Positions 27,985 through 35,300 of a DNA stretch of 64,000 bases are shown here, piece after piece (the first letter of the stretch is position 1; each line of letters starts with the position of its first letter). Under the pieces are notes generated by a model. It searched no databases. It had not been told where the DNA came from and saw nothing but the letters and a program-made list of their open reading frames with translations. The stretch spans positions 20,586 through 84,585 of the forward strand of contig NZ_JAQQTE010000019.1 of the NCBI RefSeq assembly GCF_028561565.1, read 5' to 3'. Made by a program: the position numbers and the translations under genes. This stretch comes from Gilvibacter sediminis. Its GTDB lineage: Bacteria; Bacteroidota; Bacteroidia; Flavobacteriales; Flavobacteriaceae.

Positions 27985-29103
27985 AATTTCACGTAAAATT
28001 TCAGAAGTACCGCCACCAATAGGGCCCAGTCTGCTGTCACGCAACAAACGTGCCATTGGATATTCTTCCATATAGCCGTATCCACCTAACATCTGTAAAC
28101 AGTCATAGGCTACCTCATCGGCGATCTTGGTAGAGATCAGTTTGGACATACTGGCTTCTTTCACGACGTATTCGCCGTCACCCAAGCGTTTAGCAATGGC
28201 ATAGTTGAAGGTTTTACACACTTCTACCTCAGAGGCCAGTTGTGCAATTTTGTGACGCAAGGCTTGAAACTCAGAAATGCTCTTTCCAAAGGCCTTGCGG
28301 TCTTTCATATATTGAATGGTGTATTCAATAGCCCATTCTGAGCGCGCGTGGGCATTGATTCCCATGATCAATCGCTCGCTGGCAAAGTGCTGCATGATGT
28401 ATTGAAAACCTTTGTTTTCTTCTGCCAAAAGATGCGTAGCAGGAATTTTGACATCGGTAAAGGAGATCTCACCGGTATCGCTAGCACGCCATCCCAGCTT
28501 ATCTAATTTAGTAGCTGCTACTCCATCCCAATCGCGATCAACAATAAACATGCTGATCCCTTTATTCCCTAAAGACGGATCGGTCTTGGCTGCAACGATC
28601 AAATAATCGCTGTACACCCCATTAGTAATGAAGGTCTTGGATCCATTCAATATATAATGATCACCCTGCTTTACGGCGGTAGAACGCATTCCAGAAACGT
28701 CAGACCCTCCAAAAGGTTCAGTAACACATAAACACCCTATCATTTCACCCGTAATACTTTTGGCTAGGTAGTGTTGCTTTTGTTCTTCGTTTCCTTCCGC
28801 ATTGAGGTGCGTCATAGCCAAATAAGCATGCGCCCACATAGCGGCTGCAAAACCACCAGATTGTACGCGTTGCAATTCCTCTAGAAAGATCACGGTGTAA
28901 AAGAAATCTAAGCCCATGCCTCCGTAAGCTTCCGGATAGGCAATCCCAAAAAAGCCCATCTCTCCCATTTTACCCCAAATGGATCGGTCAATAGTTCCAC
29001 TGGCCTCCCAGGCTTCAATATGAGGCGCAACTTCCTTCTGCAAGAAATCGCGGAGACTGGCTCTAAAAAGATCGTGTTCTTCGGTAAAATAAGTAGTGCT
29101 CAT
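27937..29103 (-). CDS. Acyl-CoA dehydrogenase
   Basis: FAD-dependent alpha,beta-dehydrogenation of acyl-CoA, 388 residues, the family's usual length. Motifs: ITEP-type CVTEPFGGSDVSGM, the FITNG segment, and the C-terminal LQMLGGYGYMEEYPMARLLR with IGGGTSEI. The Glu seen as YEGT in short/medium-chain enzymes is replaced by GGGT, so the catalytic base would be elsewhere, as in isovaleryl- or long-chain-type enzymes; the substrate cannot be named. Start at 29101-29103 (MSTTYFTEEHDLF) because the family begins there; a longer frame codes through a palindrome and a terminator. Its 3' end is repeated four more times downstream. Confidence 0.92.
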   Translation of the reverse strand: MSTTYFTEEHDLFRASLRDFLQKEVAPHIEAWEASGTIDRSIWGKMGEMGFFGIAYPEAYGGMGLDFFYTVIFLEELQRVQSGGFAAAMWAHAYLAMTHLNAEGNEEQKQHYLAKSITGEMIGCLCVTEPFGGSDVSGMRSTAVKQGDHYILNGSKTFITNGVYSDYLIVAAKTDPSLGNKGISMFIVDRDWDGVAATKLDKLGWRASDTGEISFTDVKIPATHLLAEENKGFQYIMQHFASERLIMGINAHARSEWAIEYTIQYMKDRKAFGKSISEFQALRHKIAQLASEVEVCKTFNYAIAKRLGDGEYVVKEASMSKLISTKIADEVAYDCLQMLGGYGYMEEYPMARLLRDSRLGPIGGGTSEILREIIAKMVIDGKEYKPAT

Positions 29104-29130
29104 GGGTCTTGTAATGCTTTCGTTTTTCCT

Positions 29131-29150
29131 GAACTCAAACGTTTGAGTTC
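29131..29150. promoter_or_regulatory. 20-bp perfect palindrome, probable operator
   Basis: GAACTCAAACGTTTGAGTTC, perfectly self-complementary, 28 bp upstream of the acyl-CoA dehydrogenase start. Size and symmetry fit a TetR-type or similar dimeric repressor site, as known for fatty-acid degradation genes; no regulator gene is adjacent. It has no T tract behind it, so it is unlikely to be a terminator. Confidence 0.6.
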
Positions 29151-29156
29151 TCGTTT

Positions 29157-29179
29157 TAAAAAAAGTCCCAAACGGGCTT
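29157..29179 (-). terminator. Terminator of the HhH gene
   Basis: On the minus strand AAAAG-CCC-GTTT-GGG-A-CTTTT, an 8-bp stem with one bulge, followed by more T residues. It begins at the stop codon of the HhH protein gene. Confidence 0.6.
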
Positions 29180-30034
29180 TTAATCGAATTGCAAATATAC
29201 GGCAATTCCCGCTAACCAATCCTCAGTAATACCATTCAACTTAAGCAATTCTGAAGGCTCCGAGACCCTTCCGCGTAACCGTCTGAAAATCACCAACTCC
29301 TTAGCCATTTCAAAGTTGATCCCGGGTAGCGTTGCCAAATCTGCGGCAGAAACCTCATTGAAATTGAATTGAGGCTGCACTGCGGATTCCGAAATAAAAA
29401 AGTGCCTTAAGAGCTCGGCTCGTGTTTTGGGTTTGAGTCCGTAGATCAATCGCAACTGTAAGCTGTCCCCAAAAGCTCCATAGCGTTCTTTAAAATTGAG
29501 TATTCGACCCGCCAAGACCGGACCAATTCCATAAACAGAATCAAGCGCTGCGACACTAGCTGTATTGAGATCCTTTTTGATTATGGTTCTATTAAAATTG
29601 GAGCCTTTCTGTACTTGCTGCGTCCAGGCAGGAAACTTAAAGTAGGGTGCCATTGCCCCTAAAAGAGAATCAGAAACTCCAGTAACTCTTTGAAAGTCAG
29701 CTGCAGAGCGCAACCAAAGATTCTTTGCTCTAAACTCTTCCAAGGCCGTTAAAGAAGAGTCGCTCACTCCCCAGAGATATGCATTGTACGGACTTAAAAA
29801 ATTTGGGTTAAAACGGTAGCGTTTGGGCTGAGCTGCAACAAGACGTGACGAATCTATATGGGCCAAGGCAACTTCATTGGTCTCAATAGCGACAATTGAT
29901 TCATCATTATAAGAGATTCTACGTATTTGTGTTAGCGCAATGACACCCAATATGGACGTTAGAAAAAGTAGAACACTAGCGCGGTCCTTGGCGTAAAACA
30001 GCAATAGCCTTTTGGCCAAAAAAAATACCCCCAT
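29180..30034 (-). CDS. Helix-hairpin-helix (ComEA-like) protein with N-terminal membrane helix
   Basis: 284 residues: N-terminal hydrophobic helix (SVLLFLTSILGVIALTQ, about 20-36), then three HhH-type segments: PYNAYLWGVSDSSL, KKDLNTASVAALDSVYGIGP and NEVSAADLATLPGINFEMA. ComEA proteins bind incoming DNA at the membrane, but Bacteroidota proteins like this are of unproven function. The ATG at 30032-30034 lies inside the terminator hairpin of the upstream symporter gene; the TTG at codon 6 is an alternative start. The stop overlaps its own terminator. Confidence 0.8.
   Translation of the reverse strand: MGVFFLAKRLLLFYAKDRASVLLFLTSILGVIALTQIRRISYNDESIVAIETNEVALAHIDSSRLVAAQPKRYRFNPNFLSPYNAYLWGVSDSSLTALEEFRAKNLWLRSAADFQRVTGVSDSLLGAMAPYFKFPAWTQQVQKGSNFNRTIIKKDLNTASVAALDSVYGIGPVLAGRILNFKERYGAFGDSLQLRLIYGLKPKTRAELLRHFFISESAVQPQFNFNEVSAADLATLPGINFEMAKELVIFRRLRGRVSEPSELLKLNGITEDWLAGIAVYLQFD
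29192..29219 (-). promoter_or_regulatory. Candidate promoter for the acyl-CoA dehydrogenase
   Basis: TATATTTG (29192-29199) with TTG (29217-29219) 17 bp upstream, on the minus strand inside the 3' end of the HhH gene. A transcript from here would meet the 29157-29179 hairpin at once, so it would be attenuated or the match is fortuitous. Confidence 0.4.
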
Positions 30035-30060
30035 GTCAAATAGTTTTGCATAGGGGTATT
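30018..30060 (-). terminator. Terminator of the AGCS symporter gene, overlapping the next start
   Basis: On the minus strand AATACCCC pairs with GGGGTATT (30053-30060 with 30024-30031), extended by TATG/CATG-like pairing, then eight T residues (30018-30025). The right arm includes the ATG of the HhH gene, whose codons for MGVFF are the arm plus the T tract. Confidence 0.7.
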
Positions 30061-30083
30061 AGTAAAAAAGTTAGTCTGGTCGT

Positions 30084-31535
30084 CTAGTTGGAAGATTTAA
30101 GTCCTTTAATAGCGTCCAGGTATTTCTTCATTTCCTCTCGCACCTTAGGGAACAAGAAGAAGAGTCCGATCATGTTCGGGAATACCAAGGCGAGAATCAT
30201 CGCATCGGAGAATTTGATCACCGCATCCAAAGTAGCTGCAGCTCCAATGATCACGAACAATAGGAACATGATTTTATAAGTAAGATCGGCGGCTTTTCCC
30301 TTACCGAATAAATATTTCCAAGATTGCAATCCGTAGTAAGACCAAGAGATCATTGTGGAAAACGCGAACAGTACGATCGCAATGGTCAACACATAAGAGA
30401 AGCCAGGGATCACCGAATCAAATGCTCTAGAAGTTAAATCTACACCTCCGAGCTGCTCTCCGGTTCCATTCAGAATTACATTAGATCCTTCTACAGCTCC
30501 GTATTCAAATACGCTCTGCAAGTTGGTTCCGTCAATGTTAAAGAAAATGATCACCAAAGCAGTCATGGTACAGATCACTACGGTATCAATAAAAGGCTCC
30601 AACAAGGCAACAACACCTTCACTGGCCGGATATTTTGTTTTAACTGCGGAGTGCGCAATAGCTGCAGATCCTGCACCTGCCTCATTAGAGAAAGCTGCGC
30701 GCTGGAATCCAACGATCAGTACCCCAAGGAAACCTCCAAGTCCCGCCATTGGGGTAAAGGCTCCTTTAAAGATCAGTCCGAATGCGTCGTCGATATAAGA
30801 GAAATTCGCTTGGAAGGCATTACCTCCTCCAAAAGAAGCTCCAACGCAAAGAATCGCAAAGATTCCAGCCAACACTTTTCCAAGCCCAGCCATATTGCGC
30901 TCTTTCAATCCTTTAGAAAGGTAGTACATCGGTCCACCGTATACGGTTCCGTCTGGTCCCACATCACGGTACTTAACGCCAAGGGTACACTCAACGAACT
31001 TAGTAGCCATCCCGATAAGACCACAAACGATCATCCAAAAGGTAGCTCCAGGACCACCCAAAGCGATCGCTACAGCTACCCCGGCAATGTTTCCTAAACC
31101 AACGGTTCCTGAAACAGCAGTTGCCAGAGCCTGGAAGTGAGAAACCTCTCCTTCCTCGCTTTCGTCACGAATGGTATCGGGCAAATCGCCATCTACTATG
31201 TTTACGTCAGATTTTTCAACACCGTGGCCTTCTGCGCCTTCAATGTCATCGTATTTTCCACGTACCGTATTGATCGCCAATGGGAATCTTCTAATACTCG
31301 GTACTTTAAAATAAATTGTAAAGAAAGTTGCTCCTATTACCAATAGAATCACCACTACAGGGATGTTGAATTCGCCCACGGGAACCGTAGTAAGAACTAG
31401 GTTTTCCCACCAGACCGCGGCAGGCATTACCGCGTCATTGATCTTTTCATCAAGACCAGCTTCTTGAGCGTCTTGGGCAAAGGAAAATAGGGGTGATAAT
31501 ACTGCTAATGCTAACAGAAGTACTTTTTTGTACAT
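30084..31535 (-). CDS. Sodium:alanine/amino-acid symporter (AGCS family), apparently lacking an internal membrane segment
   Basis: 483-residue inner-membrane AGCS carrier. It has a signal-like N-terminus (LLLALAVLSPLFSFA), then ATAVSGTVGLGNIAGVAVAI, the GPGATFWM segment, RAAFSNEAGAGSAAIAH and SWSYYGLQSWKYLFG, all family hallmarks. Start at 31533-31535 (MYKKVLLL). After GGGNAFQANFSYIDD the sequence goes straight to AFGLIFKGAFTP; related proteins normally have some 70-80 residues with about two membrane helices there. The frame is intact, so this is an in-frame deletion or a divergent subtype. Ends with its own terminator. Confidence 0.88.
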   Translation of the reverse strand: MYKKVLLLALAVLSPLFSFAQDAQEAGLDEKINDAVMPAAVWWENLVLTTVPVGEFNIPVVVILLVIGATFFTIYFKVPSIRRFPLAINTVRGKYDDIEGAEGHGVEKSDVNIVDGDLPDTIRDESEEGEVSHFQALATAVSGTVGLGNIAGVAVAIALGGPGATFWMIVCGLIGMATKFVECTLGVKYRDVGPDGTVYGGPMYYLSKGLKERNMAGLGKVLAGIFAILCVGASFGGGNAFQANFSYIDDAFGLIFKGAFTPMAGLGGFLGVLIVGFQRAAFSNEAGAGSAAIAHSAVKTKYPASEGVVALLEPFIDTVVICTMTALVIIFFNIDGTNLQSVFEYGAVEGSNVILNGTGEQLGGVDLTSRAFDSVIPGFSYVLTIAIVLFAFSTMISWSYYGLQSWKYLFGKGKAADLTYKIMFLLFVIIGAAATLDAVIKFSDAMILALVFPNMIGLFFLFPKVREEMKKYLDAIKGLKSSN

Positions 31536-31624
31536 AAGAATTGTTTTAGTTTGCGATTTTTCCAGCTCACAAGATGCTAAAAAAAATAGCGAATTCAAAT
31601 TTTTAGCCGTTAAAAAGTATGGGC

Positions 31625-32656
31625 TTAAACCTTGTAAACCTCCTTTAAACGCTCGATTTGAGGCGGTCTACCAATCAGGATGAGTTTGGACTCTTTTTGA
31701 AGGACGAGTTCCGGTTCTGGATTCACAATGTACTCACCATTAGGGGATTTATATCCAATTATAGAACAGCCGGTTCGCTTGCGTAGATCCAGATCTTTAA
31801 TGGCCATTTCTTTCCCGTCAGGACAAATCTTCTCAAAGGATACTTGTTCTACATTGATACTATCCTCTTCTCCAGAAACGGTCAGGTTATTTAAGAACTC
31901 CAACAAATCAGGAACAACCACCAAAGAAGCCATATGCTCTCCCCCAATTTTATCGGGCATGATCACATTGTCAGCGCCAGCCAATTTGAGTTTATTATAA
32001 CTGGTCTCTTCTGTGGCTCGGCTAATGATACGCAGTTTTGGATTGATCTGTCGTGCAGAAAGCACGATGAATAGATTATCGGCATCGCTGGGCAGCGCAC
32101 AGATCACCGTTGAGGCATTTTCAATTCCTGCTTGATAAAGCACCTCGTCCTCATCAGCATTACCTAAGACCATAAGAATATCGTCATCCAACAAAGCTCT
32201 GGACACGATCTCCTCGTCAATTTCAATAACCACAAAAGGACGGTTGTAAGCGCGGAGCTTTTGAACCGCTTGACGCCCGTTTCTCCCGTAGCCACAGACA
32301 ATGACATGTCCTTCTAAAGATTCGATCTGTTTTTTCACTCTTTTCTGTGTAAAGTTGCCAATATTACTTTTTCCCAGCAGGTATTCAGAGATCACGGTGA
32401 TTGCATATCCCACAATAAAGATACTGGATATGATCAAGACCGAGGTAAATATCTTCTCGCTGGGTCCCAGGGGTTGCACCTCTTGAAATCCAACAGTTGT
32501 TATGGTGATGATGGTCATGTAGATCGCATCGATCCAACTGTAATCCGCATAAAATTTAAACCCAAATACACCAGCTGCAAATACAACCAACAACAGGCCT
32601 AAGGCGATGTTGATTTTAGATCTGAAGTAACGCGTCAGCAAGGTAACTTTTGGCAT
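31625..32656 (-). CDS. Two-helix potassium channel with RCK (TrkA-N/TrkA-C) domain
   Basis: 343 residues: helix about 15-35, pore loop and filter TTVGFQE (residues 53-59), helix about 68-95, then a Rossmann RCK domain with nucleotide motif CGYGRNG (121-127) and a C-terminal TrkA-C domain (TGCSIIGYKSPNGEYIVNP). The filter reads TVGFQ where the classical one is TVGYG, so selectivity could differ. Thirty-four bp downstream of a PspC gene, likely co-transcribed. Confidence 0.9.
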   Translation of the reverse strand: MPKVTLLTRYFRSKINIALGLLLVVFAAGVFGFKFYADYSWIDAIYMTIITITTVGFQEVQPLGPSEKIFTSVLIISSIFIVGYAITVISEYLLGKSNIGNFTQKRVKKQIESLEGHVIVCGYGRNGRQAVQKLRAYNRPFVVIEIDEEIVSRALLDDDILMVLGNADEDEVLYQAGIENASTVICALPSDADNLFIVLSARQINPKLRIISRATEETSYNKLKLAGADNVIMPDKIGGEHMASLVVVPDLLEFLNNLTVSGEEDSINVEQVSFEKICPDGKEMAIKDLDLRKRTGCSIIGYKSPNGEYIVNPEPELVLQKESKLILIGRPPQIERLKEVYKV

Positions 32657-32690
32657 GCAGCTTTAGATTTTACGCTTAGCTCCGTTCTTT

Positions 32691-32918
32691 TTAAAGATCG
32701 AAAACTGAACTCCTTTTGGTGTAAATTAAGTCTTTTAATTTTAGCCAGAAAGCCAAGGTTAGATAAATTGCGAAGCCCACACCGAGTGTCGCAAAACTCA
32801 CGTAGATAAAAAACAACCGAACACTTTTGGCTCGCATCCCTAAACGCTCCGCCAAGCGCGAGGATACGTAGAATCCCCGCCGTTCCAAATAATGCCTTAA
32901 ATCATAGACCCATTTCAT
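32691..32918 (-). CDS. PspC domain protein
   Basis: 75-residue membrane protein. The PspC pattern is visible: LERRGFYVSSRLAERLGM, then a helix RLFFIYVSFATLGVGFAIYL. PspC proteins take part in envelope-stress signalling in some bacteria; here only the small domain is present. Precedes the K+ channel gene by 34 bp. Confidence 0.8.
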   Translation of the reverse strand: MKWVYDLRHYLERRGFYVSSRLAERLGMRAKSVRLFFIYVSFATLGVGFAIYLTLAFWLKLKDLIYTKRSSVFDL

Positions 32919-32940
32919 AGCTTTCTGCCTTAATGCAAGA

Positions 32941-32972
32941 TAAGAAAACCCCCGATTTTTAGGTCGAGGGTT
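32941..32972 (-). terminator. Terminator after the cystathionine beta-synthase-like gene
   Basis: On the minus strand AACCCTCGA-CCTAAAAA-TCGGGGGTT (9 pairs with one G-T), followed by TTCTTATC, 21 bp after the stop codon. Confidence 0.65.
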
Positions 32973-32993
32973 GGTGTTTTTTCAGTGGAGAGC

Positions 32994-33974
32994 TTATTCG
33001 ATATAGCCCATTTTACGCATCCAATCGTCATTGAACATTTTGCCCACATAACGGCTTCCGTGGTCGTGGAATAGAACCACTACAACATCGTCTTCATTGA
33101 ATTCATCCTTGAGCTGTAAAAGTCCTTTCATGGCAGCTCCGGCAGAGTTCCCTAAGAACATACCTTCTACTTTAGCCAGAAGTTGGGTGTAAACAGCTGC
33201 GTCCTTATCGGTGACTTTGGTAAAACCGTCTATGACGTCAAAGTCAACATTCTCTGGCAAGATGTCCTCTCCAATCCCTTCGGTCACATAAGGATAGATC
33301 TCCTTTTCATCAAAGATCCCCGTCTCGTGGTATTTTTTAAATACGCTTCCGTAGGTATCGATGCCCCAAACTTTTACGTTCGGATTTTGCTCTTTCAAAT
33401 ACTTTCCGACTCCAGAAATAGTTCCGCCGGTACCCACACCTACTACAAAGTGCGTGACCTTGCCGTCGGTTTGCTTCCAGATCTCTGGACCTGTGCTTTC
33501 GTAATGCGCTACCGCATTACTAGGATTGTCGTATTGGTTCACATACCAGCTATTCGGAGTTTCTTCTCCCAAACGCTTGGACACGGAATAGTAAGAACGC
33601 GGATCATCGGGCGCCACATCCGTAGGACATACGATCACTTCAGCACCCATGGCTTTAAGCACATCTACCTTTTCTTTGGACTGCTTATCCGTAGTCACAA
33701 AAATGCTTTTGTAACCTTTTACGACGGCGGCAAGGGCCAAGCCCATTCCTGTATTACCAGAAGTCCCTTCAATGATAGTGCCTCCCGGTTGCAGGCGGCC
33801 ATCGGCCTCAGCATCTTCTACCATCTTCAGTGCCATGCGGTCTTTGACCGAATTTCCGGGATTGAAAGTTTCATACTTTGCCAATACCAAACAAGGCAAC
33901 TCTTTAGCCAGGTGATTGATCTTAACCAAGGGTGTATTCCCAATGGTTCCTAATATATTTTCTGCGTATTCCAT
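32994..33974 (-). CDS. PLP-dependent cysteine synthase / cystathionine beta-synthase-like enzyme
   Basis: 326-residue cytoplasmic beta-replacement enzyme of sulfur amino-acid metabolism. Motifs: PLP lysine Lys44 in NPGNSVKDR, substrate loop TSGNTG (71-76), phosphate-binding GTGGTISGVG, and EGIGED. The C-terminal FHDHGSRYVGKMFND and the lack of regulatory CBS domains resemble bacterial cystathionine beta-synthase more than CysK, but substrate assignment needs phylogeny. Start ATG at 33972-33974 (MEYAENILGTIGNTP) because the family begins there. A TAnnTTTG box lies 20 bp upstream. Confidence 0.88.
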   Translation of the reverse strand: MEYAENILGTIGNTPLVKINHLAKELPCLVLAKYETFNPGNSVKDRMALKMVEDAEADGRLQPGGTIIEGTSGNTGMGLALAAVVKGYKSIFVTTDKQSKEKVDVLKAMGAEVIVCPTDVAPDDPRSYYSVSKRLGEETPNSWYVNQYDNPSNAVAHYESTGPEIWKQTDGKVTHFVVGVGTGGTISGVGKYLKEQNPNVKVWGIDTYGSVFKKYHETGIFDEKEIYPYVTEGIGEDILPENVDFDVIDGFTKVTDKDAAVYTQLLAKVEGMFLGNSAGAAMKGLLQLKDEFNEDDVVVVLFHDHGSRYVGKMFNDDWMRKMGYIE

Positions 33975-33993
33975 CTGTGTGTTTAAGACTGGG

Positions 33994-34001
33994 CAAAGGT
34001 A
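33994..34001 (-). promoter_or_regulatory. Promoter (-7 box) of the CBS-like gene
   Basis: TACCTTTG followed by CCC on the minus strand, 20 bp before the start codon; perfect TAnnTTTG match. No clear -33 element. Confidence 0.55.
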
Positions 34002-34052
34002 CAAAACCCCTCAGTTTTTAAATCCCTAAGGCCTTGTTAATTCCGTGAAAGA

Positions 34053-35291
34053 CTATTGAAAACGGATCGCCTTGATGGGAGCAATTCGGGTAACGGTATA
34101 AGAAGCTCCCCACAACATCAACAAACACAAAGCAAGAGTACCTGTGTTGAGTGCCAACACATAAAAGGCATTGAGATAGACCGGCGCCTCCTTCATATAG
34201 TAGATCTCTGGATCTGGGTATTCAAAAACACCAAATTGCCATTGAATTGCTATGAGCCCCAAACCGATCAAATTCCCCCAAAACAAACCACGAAGAATAA
34301 TGTATCCCGCGTTGTACAAGAACACCTTTTGAATGCTCCAATCTGTGCTCCCCAAAGCCTTTAAGGTTCCTATCATTTGCGTGCGTTCTAAAATAAGCAC
34401 CCAAAGAGCCGTAATCATGTTGATACCAGCAATCACGATCATGATGCCAATAATGAGGTAAATATTAAAATCAAACAGGTCCAGCCATTCAAAAATGGAG
34501 AAGTATTTCTCTCTAATGCTGATGGCGTTGAGTTCGGAATCGATATTTTCATAAACCGCTGCACTAGTTTCAGACAACTTATCAAAATCCTCCACAAAGA
34601 CCTCAAAACTCCCGATCTGATCCGGCTCCCATTTGTTGAGTCGCTGAATGTGTCGAATATCAGCCACTAAGAATTGCTCGTCGAACTCCTGAAAGCCGCT
34701 GTTGTAAATTCCAACCAGATCAAAGCCGCGGGTTCGCGTGGGGCGCTCGCTGTCATTATTGACAAAATAGGTCGCCACCTTGTCTCCAATTTTAAGATCT
34801 AATCGATTGGCTAAGTATTCTGAGATGAGAATTTCTGCATTTAAACTACCGCTGTAATCCGGCAGACGCCCTTCTTTGAGATACTGCTCAAAATGAGAGA
34901 AGTCATAATCGGCATCTACTCCTTTGACCACAATACCTTCAAAGGTCTCCTCAGTACGGATCACCCCTCCTTTTAAAGCCGTGACCTGAATATCCCGTAT
35001 TCCCGGAACTAAATTGAACTCCGGATAGAACTCTTGATTGATGCTGATGGGAATCTGGGAATCAAAAGAAAAGTTGGTATCATAATTGGAGATGATGATA
35101 TCGCCGTGGAAGGCTGAGACCTTTTCCTTGATCTTCCGTTGCAGCCCAATACCCGTAGCAATTGCGATAAGCATCACTATGGTGCCAATGGCAATAGCAG
35201 CTATGGCTATTTTTATAATTGGACCCGATACGCTACTTTTATGATCCTTGGAACGCGCAATGCGGCGGGCTATAAAATATTCGAAATTCAC
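34053..35291 (-). CDS. ABC transporter permease, LolC/LolE (FtsX) type
   Basis: 412 residues with the LolC/E layout: N-terminal membrane helix (IIKIAIAAIAIGTIVMLIAI, about 25-45), large periplasmic part, and three C-terminal helices (about 275-300, 325-350, 375-395). The start is MNFEYFIARRIARSK, typical of the family, but the codon is GTG (35289-35291). LolC/E extract lipoproteins from the inner membrane; the partner ATPase LolD is not here, so this may act with an unlinked ATPase or have another substrate. Nine bases separate its start from the divergent NamZ gene. Confidence 0.85.
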   Translation of the reverse strand: MNFEYFIARRIARSKDHKSSVSGPIIKIAIAAIAIGTIVMLIAIATGIGLQRKIKEKVSAFHGDIIISNYDTNFSFDSQIPISINQEFYPEFNLVPGIRDIQVTALKGGVIRTEETFEGIVVKGVDADYDFSHFEQYLKEGRLPDYSGSLNAEILISEYLANRLDLKIGDKVATYFVNNDSERPTRTRGFDLVGIYNSGFQEFDEQFLVADIRHIQRLNKWEPDQIGSFEVFVEDFDKLSETSAAVYENIDSELNAISIREKYFSIFEWLDLFDFNIYLIIGIMIVIAGINMITALWVLILERTQMIGTLKALGSTDWSIQKVFLYNAGYIILRGLFWGNLIGLGLIAIQWQFGVFEYPDPEIYYMKEAPVYLNAFYVLALNTGTLALCLLMLWGASYTVTRIAPIKAIRFQ

Positions 35292-35300
35292 TCCAGATCT

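Noticed and set aside
27530-28085. Long open frames on both strands (173 and 181 codons) across the 81-bp array
   Set aside because: They only exist because an 81-bp unit, a multiple of 3, is repeated; the products are internal repeats with no initiation signal and overlap the true acyl-CoA dehydrogenase end.
29104-29205. Longer N-terminus of the acyl-CoA dehydrogenase
   Set aside because: Would code through the palindrome and terminator and precede the conserved family start.
35139-35300. Longer NamZ start
   Set aside because: Overlaps the divergent permease gene for 150 bp and lies before the lipoprotein signal.
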